Notes: generated by a model not told the origin, from the letters alone. 5,347 nucleotides of DNA from Acidobacteriota bacterium (GCA_003224195.1 QHYP01000194.1:1-5347); one strand, 5' to 3'; shown: positions 1 through 5,347, counted from the stretch's first letter. Translations and numbers: made by a program.

Positions 1-2
1 CG

Positions 3-338
3 GGGAATTTGAACTATTACATCGGGGCGCGCGTGGCGGAGACGGGATACGTGCGCGAGCGCGACCGGGAATTCAACGAGGCGGCGCACAAACCGAAAGA
101 ACAAGTGATTCAGGCGTTCGACCGCACGATTGCACTGGTGGTGCAGACAATCCGGAAGCAGTCGGCCGAAGACTGGTTGAAGCCGTATTCGGCGGAGCGC
201 GAGCCGGAGGCGAAGGAGCGGTTCGCCGTTTTCCTGCGCTGCGCGGGGCATGCCTACCATCACGTGGGGCAAATCATTTATTTGAGCAGAGAGCTGACGA
301 ACCTTCAGCATCCAGCGTCTACGACCTCGGGGGTGTGA
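3..338 (+). CDS. DinB/DUF1572-like metalloprotein, C-terminal part (5' end outside window)
   Basis: The frame is open from the left edge to TGA at 336-338, giving 111 residues. The true start lies outside the window; the TTG at 9 is an internal codon, not a convincing start. The visible text begins with a GNLNYYIGA segment followed by TGYVRERDREF, which resembles the second helix region of DinB-fold four-helix-bundle proteins (DinB/DUF664/DUF1572 group). Near the C-terminus, HAYHHVGQ (residues 83-90 of the visible part) supplies the HxxxH pair typical of the metal site. The first metal-binding histidine would sit upstream of the window. Family members bind a divalent metal; some are thiol-dependent transferases, but most have no known reaction, so no substrate can be named. 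The protein has no signal peptide in view and is probably cytoplasmic. The next gene starts within a few bases, suggesting one transcript. The fold call is fairly firm and the function is unknown. Confidence 0.8.
   Translation, partial: GNLNYYIGARVAETGYVRERDREFNEAAHKPKEQVIQAFDRTIALVVQTIRKQSAEDWLKPYSAEREPEAKERFAVFLRCAGHAYHHVGQIIYLSRELTNLQHPASTTSGV
329..333 (+). promoter_or_regulatory. Probable ribosome-binding site of the S9 peptidase
   Basis: A GGGGG run inside the last codons of the DinB-like gene sits seven bases before ATG 341. This favours ATG 341 over GTG 335, for which no purine-rich site is well placed. The site lies within the upstream coding region, which fits translational coupling. 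It is a weak, non-canonical Shine-Dalgarno sequence. Confidence 0.4.
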
Positions 339-340
339 GC

Positions 341-2395
341 ATGATGCGAACGATGCGCCTTGCAACGATGGCGGCGATTCTTTGGCCGTTGGCTGGGGCG
401 GCGCAGAGCAGCGCTGGCGCGCCGGCGGCGCCGACCATTGACCAGTCGCTAGAATGGAAGAATCCGTACAAACCACAAATTTCGCCCGATGGACGGCGCA
501 TTGTGTATGAGGTGCAGCGGACAAACTGGGAGGAGAACGCCTTCGAGAGGGACTTGTGGATAGCCGATGCGGCGACGGGCGAAACGCACCAGCTCACGCA
601 AGCAAAAAAATCCAGCTCGAACGCCGCGTGGTCGCGCGACGGTAAATCGATTGCGTTTCTTTCCGACCGGCCGGGACAGCTTTCCGGCTCGCCAGCCGAC
701 AAGAAGCAGATCTACGTGATTGCCGCGGATGGCGGCGAAGCGCGGCAGCTCACAAAAGTAGAAACGGGAGTGAACAACGTCGCCTGGGCGCCCGATTCCC
801 GGCGGATTGCGTTCACGGCGGAAGATCCCGAGCCGAAAGCCCTGAAGGACCGGAAGGAACGCTACGGGGAATACCAGGTCGTCCACAGCGATTACATGAT
901 GACGCACCTCTGGACCATTGATCTGCCCGCCGATCCCACGGCTGCGCTTCCGGAGCCGAAGCGCGTGACGGAAGGAAGTGATTTCAGCGTGGGGGATTTT
1001 TCCTGGTCGCCGGATGGAACGCGGATCGCGTTCAGCGCGCAGCGCGATCCGGACCTGATCTCCTCGGACACGCGCGATATTTATGTGGTGACGCTTGCCG
1101 ATCACAAAGTGAAAAAGATCGTCGCCACTCCGGGGCCGGACTCGAATCCCATGTGGTCGCCGGACGGCAAACAGATCGCCTATCAAACGGCCAACGGCGC
1201 GAAATATTATTACTACCTGAATGGAAAGGCGGAAGGCGGCGCGCCGCAAGTTTTGACCGATGGCTTCGACGAAGACCCGGAATTGATCGCCTGGGGGCCG
1301 GATGGAATCTACTTCGGCGCGCTGCAAAAGACGTCGGCGCATCTCTTCCGGCTGAATCCGGCGACGCACGCCATCGAGCGGCTGAGCCAGCCGGAGAAAC
1401 TGGATGCCTTCTCATTCACTTTTTCGCGGGACTTTAAGACGGTGGCGTACCGCGCGGCGCTCGAGAACGAATATCCCGAAGTTTACGTAACGGGCGTTTC
1501 GGCATGGCAGCCGAAGAAAATTACTACTATGGACGAGCAGCTCAAGGGGTTCCGGCTCGCGCACCGCGAAGTAATTTCCTGGAATTCGAGCGACGGCACG
1601 CGAATCGAAGGCGTGCTCCACAAGCCCGCGGATTTCGATCCAAAGAAAAAATACCCGCTGCTGGTGGTGATACATGGCGGGCCGACCGGTATCGATATGC
1701 CGATCGTTTCGGCCGACCGATACTATCCGATTGAGCGGTTCGTGGCCAAAGGAGCGCTGGTGCTCCGGCCCAACTATCGCGGCTCGGCGGGCTACGGAGA
1801 AAAATTCCGCGCCCTGAACGTGCGCAACCTCGGCGTCGGCGATTATGCGGATGTCATTTCCGGCGTGGACCACCTCATCGCGCGCGGCTGGGTGGACAAG
1901 GAACGTGTCGGAGCGATGGGCTGGAGCCAGGGCGGGTACATCTCCGCGTTCATCACGGCGTCGAGCGACCGCTTCAAGGCCGTGTCCGTGGGCGCGGGGA
2001 TTTCCGACTGGATGACCTATTATGCGAACACGGACATCACGCCGTTCACGCGGCAGTATCTCCATGCAACGCCGTGGGACGACCCGGAGATTTACAGGAA
2101 GACCTCGCCGGTCAGCTACATCGCCAAGGCGAAGACGCCGACGCTCATCCAACACGGGGAAAACGACCGCCGCGTGCCGATTCCCAACGCGTACGAGTTG
2201 CGCGAGGCGCTCGAAGACAAGGGCGTGCCGGTGAAGATGGTCGTGTACAAGGGCTTCGGGCACGGAATCAATAAGCCGAAACAGCAACGCGCCGTGATGG
2301 AAGAAAACGACAAGTGGTTCGCGCAGTATATCTGGGGCGAAAAACCGACGGAGAAATCTCCGCCGGAAAAATCCACAGCAGGAACAAACCCGTAG
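341..2395 (+). CDS. Secreted S9-family serine peptidase (prolyl oligopeptidase / acylaminoacyl-peptidase type)
   Basis: The 684-residue product (numbered from ATG 341) is predicted to cleave peptides outside the cytoplasm. Residues 1-21 look like a Sec signal peptide ending in LAGAA before QSS. Residues ~40-405 form a beta-propeller with at least five PD40/WD40-like repeats: SPDGRRIVY near 48, SRDGKSIAF near 98, APDSRRIAF near 150, SPDGTRIAF near 223 and SPDGKQIAY near 273. Residues ~410-665 are the alpha/beta-hydrolase domain (Peptidase_S9). The oxyanion-loop motif HGGP is at 445-448 and the nucleophile is Ser529 in GWSQGGY. The acid is Asp609 in HGENDRR and the base is His641 in GFGHG, so the triad is complete. 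The tail after ~668 is a short Lys/Pro/Glu-rich stretch. Length and order match full-size S9 enzymes. GTG 335 would overlap the upstream stop by 4 bp. ATG 341 is preferred because GGGGG at 329-333 lies seven bases ahead; ATG 344 and 353 are further options. Substrate preference within S9 cannot be read from sequence. Confidence 0.95.
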   Translation: MMRTMRLATMAAILWPLAGAAQSSAGAPAAPTIDQSLEWKNPYKPQISPDGRRIVYEVQRTNWEENAFERDLWIADAATGETHQLTQAKKSSSNAAWSRDGKSIAFLSDRPGQLSGSPADKKQIYVIAADGGEARQLTKVETGVNNVAWAPDSRRIAFTAEDPEPKALKDRKERYGEYQVVHSDYMMTHLWTIDLPADPTAALPEPKRVTEGSDFSVGDFSWSPDGTRIAFSAQRDPDLISSDTRDIYVVTLADHKVKKIVATPGPDSNPMWSPDGKQIAYQTANGAKYYYYLNGKAEGGAPQVLTDGFDEDPELIAWGPDGIYFGALQKTSAHLFRLNPATHAIERLSQPEKLDAFSFTFSRDFKTVAYRAALENEYPEVYVTGVSAWQPKKITTMDEQLKGFRLAHREVISWNSSDGTRIEGVLHKPADFDPKKKYPLLVVIHGGPTGIDMPIVSADRYYPIERFVAKGALVLRPNYRGSAGYGEKFRALNVRNLGVGDYADVISGVDHLIARGWVDKERVGAMGWSQGGYISAFITASSDRFKAVSVGAGISDWMTYYANTDITPFTRQYLHATPWDDPEIYRKTSPVSYIAKAKTPTLIQHGENDRRVPIPNAYELREALEDKGVPVKMVVYKGFGHGINKPKQQRAVMEENDKWFAQYIWGEKPTEKSPPEKSTAGTNP

Positions 2396-2404
2396 GCGAG
2401 GAAG

Positions 2405-2426
2405 TTGCCGATGGAAAGCTCGGCAA
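2405..2426 (+). terminator. Possible weak intrinsic terminator after the S9 peptidase gene
   Basis: Perfect 7-bp arms TTGCCGA (2405-2411) and TCGGCAA (2420-2426) enclose an 8-base loop, starting ten bases after the peptidase stop codon. The position fits a terminator for the DinB-S9 transcript. The following bases (AATGTCTTGTTGG) are only moderately T-rich, so intrinsic termination would be weak. On the other strand the same hairpin lies beyond the end of the ABC remnant and has no T tract. Confidence 0.35.
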
Positions 2427-2445
2427 AATGTCTTGTTGGATTTCA

Positions 2446-2778
2446 CTACGATTCGAGCTTGAAACGTGTGGAAGCGAGGCGATAGAGGCGGTGCCAGACC
2501 AAGCGATTCACGATGGCAACGTTCGGGCGATCGCCATCCATGGGCCGGCCATGCCAGAGGACTTGTCCGGCCGAAGGCTCGGCCAGACCCGTGAGCATGC
2601 GCAGCAGCGTGGATTTTCCGCACCCTGACGGCCCGGGCAACGTAAGGATCTGGGCGGGATAAATGGCCAGATTCGTCGGAGAGATCACTTGCGCGCGGCC
2701 GCCATCCGGCTGCGTATAGAATTTCTCAAGAGCGCGCGCTTCAATCAGGGGCGCGGCGAGAGTGTTCACTTCGTCCAT
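2446..2778 (-). pseudogene. Truncated ABC-transporter ATP-binding protein (5' remnant, nitrate/sulfonate-type)
   Basis: The frame reads from ATG (complement of 2776-2778) to TAG and gives only 110 residues; a complete ABC ATPase of this type is normally well over 200. Residues ~11-90 read as the start of a nucleotide-binding domain of the nitrate/sulfonate/taurine importer class. They include an A-loop-region FYTQP segment near 20-24, Walker A GPSGCGKST at 49-57 (complement of 2608-2634), then TLLRMLTGLAEPSAGQV and a strand ending NVAIV at 86-90. Intact relatives continue with a Q-loop of the VFQSFALFPW kind. Here the text changes to NRLVWHRLYR and stops 20 residues later. No Q-loop, signature LSGGQ, Walker B or H-loop follows in any frame, so a simple frameshift does not explain the loss. 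A proline directly before Walker A (LTLPGPSG) replaces the usual hydrophobic residue. The product could not hydrolyse ATP as a transporter subunit. It is probably a decayed gene or a rearrangement junction, though an assembly join is possible. Confidence 0.75.
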
Positions 2779-2789
2779 CGAGCGCGGCT

Positions 2790-2795
2790 ATTATC
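2790..2795 (-). promoter_or_regulatory. -10-like hexamer facing the ABC remnant
   Basis: GATAAT on the - strand lies 11 bases before the remnant's ATG. The sequence 17 bp upstream (GTGCGG) is a poor -35. No Shine-Dalgarno sequence lies between the hexamer and the ATG, so a transcript from here would have a very short leader. The element may simply have survived the gene's loss. Confidence 0.3.
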
Positions 2796-2803
2796 GCTCA
2801 ACT

Positions 2804-2850
2804 GCGGAAGCGCCGCACGCCGCGCGGAACTTATCCGGGGAAATGCGGAA
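2804..2850. repeat. Three phased GCGGAA direct repeats in the divergent promoter region
   Basis: GCGGAA occurs at 2804-2809, 2824-2829 and 2845-2850; the last two extend to GCGGAAC. The start-to-start distances are 20 and 21 bp, about two helical turns, which would place all copies on one face of the DNA. They fill the space between the two outward-facing -10-like hexamers, as expected for binding sites of a dimeric or cooperative regulator. Chance recurrence in GC-rich DNA cannot be excluded. Confidence 0.35.
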
Positions 2851-2856
2851 CGAGGT

Positions 2857-2862
2857 TACAAT
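2857..2862 (+). promoter_or_regulatory. -10-like hexamer (TACAAT) ahead of the membrane-protein gene
   Basis: TACAAT matches the sigma70 -10 consensus at five of six positions. Transcription would begin near 2869, leaving a leader of about 7-8 bases before ATG 2877. No good -35 is found at 16-18 bp spacing (the nearest T-rich hexamer, TTATCC at 2831-2836, is 20 bp away), so an activator bound to the nearby GCGGAA repeats could be needed. Confidence 0.35.
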
Positions 2863-2876
2863 CGTCTGCCTTGTTC

Positions 2877-4580
2877 ATGAACGAATCCCCGGATTGGAAA
2901 ATTCCCTCCTCGTCTCCGAGCCCACGGCGCGATTGGCTGCTCGCAATGCTTGTCTCCGCGTTGGCGGCGCTCGCCATCGTCGCGATTTTCGCCGTCCGCG
3001 GCGCTCCGTCGGGCCATGATTTCCAGTTTCATGGGGCCATGTGGCTCGAAGTCGCGAATCAGTGGCGGCAGGGAATCCTGCTTCCCCGCTGGGCGGAGTG
3101 GGCCAACTGGGGCTTTGGTGAGCCGCGCTTCATTTTTTACCCGCCGCTGTCGTGGATGCTGGGAGCGGCGCTGGGACTCGTTGCCGGTTGGAAGCTCGCC
3201 GCGGGCTCATTCGTGGTGGCGGCGCAAACGCTGGCGGGCGTCTCGATGTTCGCGCTGGCGCGGCGTACACTGGCGCGGCGGGCGGCGCTGTTTGCGGCAT
3301 TCGCGTACACAGCGAATCCGTACACTCTTCTGGTCGTTTACTTACGCAGCGATTTTGCCGAGGAACTCGCGGCTGCAATTTTCCCGCTCTTGCTGCTCAC
3401 GCTGAGCGATCTCGCAGAAGCGGGCGAGAGTCGAGCGGCCGCACGGCACGCGGGACGCTTCGCGCTCGTCTTCGCGGCGATCTGGTTGTGCAACGCGCCT
3501 GCCGGCGTGCTCGCCAGCTACAGCGCGGCCCTGCTTTTTGGGTGGATGTCGCTGCGCGCGCGGTCGTGGCGGCCCCTGCTTCTCGGCGCAGGCGGAATCG
3601 GGCTGGGCTTCGGGATTTCCGCGTTCTACCTAATTCCCGCCGTCTATGAACAGCGCTGGGTGCGAATCGGGGAAGCGCTGTCGAGCGGCCTACGTCCTTC
3701 GGAGAATTTTCTTTTCACCAGCATCAACGATCCCGAACACAACGTATTCAACTGGATCGCCTCCGCAACCGCCGCGGGCATGATCCTCATCGCCGGGGCC
3801 GCCGGCGTGGTCGCGCATCGCAAAGCGGAAAGCGGCGCAGAAAAGAAGCAGTGGCAGGGACTCATGCTGATTGCCGCGGCAGCCACGGCGCTGATGATCC
3901 CGATTAGCTCGGCGTTGTGGAGATTTCTGCCCGAACTCAAGTATCTGCAGTTTCCGTGGCGATGGATGCTGGTGCTCGCCGTGCCGTTCGCTTATTTTCT
4001 CGCTGCCGCGATGCGCGGGAGGTTCGGCTGGGTCTGGGGGGTTCTATTCCTTGTCACCGCCGGTAGCACCGGAACAATGCACGTGAAACATACGTGGTGG
4101 GATGCGGACGACATTCCAACGCTGCAAGAGGCCATTGAACAAGGGCAGGGCTACGAGGGCGTGGACGAATACGACACCGTTGGCGACGATCGCACGGACC
4201 TGCCGCAAAATGCGCCGCGAGCGCAAATCCTGCCCGTCACCCGCACCCAAAGATTTCCGGAGACGAGACTGCACGAAGAAAGATGGACGGCCGAAGAAAA
4301 AGTGCTCACCGTGACTTTGCGGGAAGAAGCGCAGTTGAAGATGCGCCTCCTGAACTATCCCGCATGGCGCGTGAAGATCGACGGGCACGGCATCAGGCCG
4401 GCAGCGTCCGAAGAAACTGTGGCGACGGTGCTGCCGCTTTCTCCGGGGACGCACCGGATCGAAGTGAAGTTTGGGCGCACAACCGACCGTACTGCTGGCA
4501 TCGTCGTGTCTGGGTTGGCACTGTTTGCAGTTCTTGTTTTGTTGTGGGCCGAAGGACGTCCTCTTTTGGCAAGGCCCTGA
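2877..4580 (+). CDS. Polytopic membrane protein, PTPS-related / GT-C-like family
   Basis: The 567-residue integral membrane protein (numbered from ATG 2877) resembles the family labelled '6-pyruvoyl-tetrahydropterin synthase-related domain; membrane protein' (Pfam PTPS_related). That name is historical and does not show pterin chemistry. A hydrophobic helix at ~20-41 is followed by an extracytoplasmic-type loop with GHDFQFH at 46-52 and RFIFYPPLSW at ~84-93. This is the arrangement of GT-C-fold lipid-linked sugar transferases, whose first loop carries a catalytic acid; Asp48 is the candidate. About ten more hydrophobic segments run to ~398. A soluble region then spans ~399-538, with DEYDTVGDDRTDLP near 430-442 and a beta-rich NYPAWRVKIDG...SPGTHRIEV part. 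A final helix lies at ~540-558. The sugar or lipid substrate cannot be named. An in-frame 11-bp direct repeat at 3255-3265 and 3270-3280 encodes LARRTLARR. No Shine-Dalgarno site precedes ATG 2877 or the alternative TTG 2871. Confidence 0.85.
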   Translation: MNESPDWKIPSSSPSPRRDWLLAMLVSALAALAIVAIFAVRGAPSGHDFQFHGAMWLEVANQWRQGILLPRWAEWANWGFGEPRFIFYPPLSWMLGAALGLVAGWKLAAGSFVVAAQTLAGVSMFALARRTLARRAALFAAFAYTANPYTLLVVYLRSDFAEELAAAIFPLLLLTLSDLAEAGESRAAARHAGRFALVFAAIWLCNAPAGVLASYSAALLFGWMSLRARSWRPLLLGAGGIGLGFGISAFYLIPAVYEQRWVRIGEALSSGLRPSENFLFTSINDPEHNVFNWIASATAAGMILIAGAAGVVAHRKAESGAEKKQWQGLMLIAAAATALMIPISSALWRFLPELKYLQFPWRWMLVLAVPFAYFLAAAMRGRFGWVWGVLFLVTAGSTGTMHVKHTWWDADDIPTLQEAIEQGQGYEGVDEYDTVGDDRTDLPQNAPRAQILPVTRTQRFPETRLHEERWTAEEKVLTVTLREEAQLKMRLLNYPAWRVKIDGHGIRPAASEETVATVLPLSPGTHRIEVKFGRTTDRTAGIVVSGLALFAVLVLLWAEGRPLLARP

Positions 4581-4610
4581 TATCTGCGGGTTAAATGAAA
4601 AGGCCTTGCC
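4568..4610. repeat. 9-bp perfect inverted repeat spanning the membrane-protein stop codon
   Basis: GGCAAGGCC (4568-4576) and GGCCTTGCC (4602-4610) are exact reverse complements separated by 25 bases. The left arm is in the last codons of the membrane-protein gene; the right arm overlaps the -35 element of the next promoter. No T-rich run follows, so this is not a standard intrinsic terminator. It could form a cruciform or RNA stem, or be an operator with wide spacing. It may also be chance. Confidence 0.5.
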
Positions 4611-4634
4611 GCCTCGCCAAATCTGAGCTAGAAT
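4606..4634 (+). promoter_or_regulatory. Sigma70-type promoter of the downstream secreted-protein gene
   Basis: A -35 TTGCCG (4606-4611, four of six consensus bases) and a -10 TAGAAT (4629-4634, five of six) are separated by the ideal 17 bp. Transcription is predicted to start near 4641, giving a leader of roughly 57 bases before ATG 4698. The -35 overlaps the right arm of the 4568-4610 inverted repeat. Confidence 0.6.
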
Positions 4635-4651
4635 CTGTGCACTTCCACAGA
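4634..4651. promoter_or_regulatory. Operator-like dyad at the predicted transcription start
   Basis: TCTGTG and CACAGA are perfect inverted 6-bp arms around a 6-base centre, beginning at the last base of the -10 and covering the predicted start site. A protein bound here would be positioned to repress. The TGTG/CACA arms recall CRP/FNR-type sites, but the spacing differs from the TGTGA-N6-TCACA consensus, so no regulator is assigned. Confidence 0.3.
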
Positions 4652-4661
4652 ATTCTGCACG

Positions 4662-4677
4662 CAACATCAAAATGTTG
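4662..4677 (+). other. Small leader hairpin ahead of the ribosome-binding site
   Basis: CAACAT and ATGTTG form a 6-bp stem with a CAAA loop in the predicted 5' leader, ending eight bases before the Shine-Dalgarno sequence. It is flanked by direct copies of TGCACG (4656-4661 and 4678-4683), and a third TGCAC lies at 4638-4642. A role in mRNA stability or translation control is possible. The stem is AT-containing and short, so it would be only modestly stable. Confidence 0.35.
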
Positions 4678-4684
4678 TGCACGC

Positions 4685-4691
4685 GAAGGAG
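4685..4691 (+). promoter_or_regulatory. Strong Shine-Dalgarno sequence (GAAGGAG)
   Basis: GAAGGAG lies six bases before ATG 4698 and fixes the start of the last gene. It contrasts with the absent or weak ribosome-binding sites of the other genes in the window. Confidence 0.8.
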
Positions 4692-4697
4692 CCATCC

Positions 4698-5347
4698 ATG
4701 AATCGTCTACGGCTGAATTTGGTGGTTTTAACCTGCTTCGTATTAGTTGCTACCGGCAGTTTTCGAGCCGGCGGTCAGGAACAGAACAAACACAAACTGA
4801 CTAACCAGGATGTCATCGAGATGGTTTCCTTGGGCCTGGGCGATCAAGTCATTCTGGAAAAAATACACTCTGCTGCGGAGACTGATTTTACGAGTGATTT
4901 AGATTCAATGAAGGTTTTAAAAGCCGCTCACGTATCCGATCTAGTGATTCGCGCCATGATCAATCCGAAGGCTGCCAGTGTCGCGGCAAGTCCGACAGCT
5001 GCAGCAGTCACCTCGGTTCAGCCCGCTGAGTCAGCCACGTCGCAAGGTGCTGCGCAAGATGTATCTGTTAAACAAACTGATCCAAAGTTCAAAGGCAAGT
5101 TGCCGACTGGAACTAGAATTTTCATAAGCGCAATGCAGGGAAATCTCGATGGATTTATTTCGGCCGAGATAGTTAAGAGGAAATTACCCGTTAGCCTAAC
5201 GACGGATGAAAATTCAGCAGATTTCGTACTAACTGGTTCCTCTATCAAGGCTGATGACAGGTGGTACCACGTGGCATTCGGAGGCAAAGATAAGAACGAG
5301 GGAAATGTCGCGCTCTTGCGTGTCAAGGACAAGACAATTGTTTGGGC
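4698..5347 (+). CDS. Secreted two-part protein of unknown function (3' end outside window)
   Basis: The frame is open from ATG 4698 to the right edge, giving 216 full codons and a partial Ala codon; no stop is reached. Residues 1-~26 form a signal peptide: basic MNRLR, then a hydrophobic stretch LVVLTCFVLVATG, with cleavage likely before QEQ. Cys13 is inside the hydrophobic core, not in a lipobox. Residues 34-88 form a compact helical segment, LTNQDVIEMVSLGLGDQVI...LKAAHVSDLVIRAMI. It is of a type I associate with acidobacterial secreted proteins that have no assigned function. Residues ~90-130 are an Ala/Ser/Thr/Gln-rich linker. From ~135 comes an alpha/beta-looking domain with GTRIFISAM, LDGFISAEIVKRKLP, a SADFVLTGSSIK strand and VALLRVKDKTIVWA. 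This layout resembles small periplasmic domains that pair an N-terminal 'effector-like' strand with an ADYVL-type strand and a 'vvda.tg.vvWa' strand. The gene has its own promoter and strong ribosome-binding site and is markedly less GC-rich than its neighbours. Its function is unknown. Confidence 0.85.
   Translation, partial: MNRLRLNLVVLTCFVLVATGSFRAGGQEQNKHKLTNQDVIEMVSLGLGDQVILEKIHSAAETDFTSDLDSMKVLKAAHVSDLVIRAMINPKAASVAASPTAAAVTSVQPAESATSQGAAQDVSVKQTDPKFKGKLPTGTRIFISAMQGNLDGFISAEIVKRKLPVSLTTDENSADFVLTGSSIKADDRWYHVAFGGKDKNEGNVALLRVKDKTIVW

Larger units (their letters stand above)
2779..2876. promoter_or_regulatory. Divergent intergenic region between ABC remnant and membrane-protein gene
   Basis: This ~98-bp region separates two start codons pointing away from each other. 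It holds the outward-facing -10-like hexamers and the three GCGGAA repeats listed separately. It also has a CCGCGCGG palindrome (2820-2827), which carries little weight at this base composition. Neither start codon has a Shine-Dalgarno sequence, so both genes may be read from leaderless or near-leaderless transcripts. Confidence 0.45.

Noticed and set aside
449..1369. A 306-codon open frame on the - strand inside the peptidase propeller region
   Set aside because: Arg-rich shadow of the real gene, with no motif and no ribosome-binding signal.
2349..2362. CGGAG-AAAT-CTCCG hairpin near the end of the peptidase gene
   Set aside because: It lies inside the coding sequence, has only a 5-bp stem and is followed by no T tract; not a credible terminator.
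1412..2623. A 403-codon open frame on the - strand, antisense to the S9 peptidase
   Set aside because: The overlapped peptidase has a complete catalytic triad and domain order. The antisense protein is rich in Arg and His without recognisable domains, which is typical of shadow frames in GC-rich DNA.
2314..2628. A + strand frame of about 104 codons across the S9 end and the ABC remnant
   Set aside because: It runs antisense to the recognisable Walker A coding sequence, has no ribosome-binding site and encodes no known motif.
3255..3280. Direct repeat CTGGCGCGGCG occurring twice 15 bp apart
   Set aside because: It is in frame and encodes a short basic LARRTLARR loop; explained by coding sequence and high G+C, not a mobile or regulatory repeat.
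4044..4682. A 212-codon open frame on the - strand over the end of the membrane-protein gene
   Set aside because: It overlaps a well-supported gene and the next promoter; the product has no family resemblance or membrane/secretion signal.
1..5347. Search for CRISPR arrays, tRNA/rRNA genes, insertion sequences or defence/toxin-antitoxin genes
   Set aside because: No regularly spaced repeats, no cloverleaf or rRNA-like stretches, no transposase motifs and no recognisable defence domains were seen by eye on either strand.

Overview
This is a GC-rich bacterial chromosomal window. It holds four genes on the + strand, two of them cut by the window edges, and one broken gene on the - strand. The protein styles suggest a member of the Acidobacteriota: a secreted S9 peptidase, a large PTPS-related/GT-C-like membrane protein, and a small secreted protein with an 'LTNxDVIxMV...LKAAxVSDxVIxAM' segment. 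That assignment is inferred from remembered family resemblance and no search was run. There are no tRNA or rRNA genes, CRISPR arrays, transposase genes or phage genes.

Layout. Positions 1-338 hold the 3' end of a DinB/DUF1572-like metalloprotein gene. A secreted S9-family (prolyl oligopeptidase/acylaminoacyl-peptidase type) serine peptidase gene follows with almost no gap, so the two probably share a transcript. It ends at 2395 with a hairpin just behind it. Positions 2446-2778 (- strand) hold the first ~90 codons of an ABC-transporter ATPase with an intact Walker A motif. Its homology stops just before the Q-loop, so it looks like a decayed 5' remnant. A short divergent regulatory region (2779-2876) contains a -10-like hexamer facing each way and three helically phased GCGGAA repeats. 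It leads into a ~567-residue polytopic membrane protein ending at 4580. A compact intergenic region (4581-4697) then carries an inverted repeat, a good sigma70-type promoter, an operator-like dyad, a small leader hairpin and a strong Shine-Dalgarno site. These precede a secreted two-part protein of unknown function that runs off the right edge.

How the genes relate. The DinB-like gene and the peptidase look like an operon, but no shared pathway is evident. The ABC remnant, the membrane protein and the last gene look like separate transcription units. The last gene is clearly poorer in G+C than the rest (several 60-bp blocks near 35-43% against about 70% in the membrane-protein gene). I see no convincing new multi-gene system. 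The points most worth checking are the truncated ABC gene, the divergent and possibly leaderless promoters with phased repeats, and the regulated-looking, compositionally distinct secreted protein.
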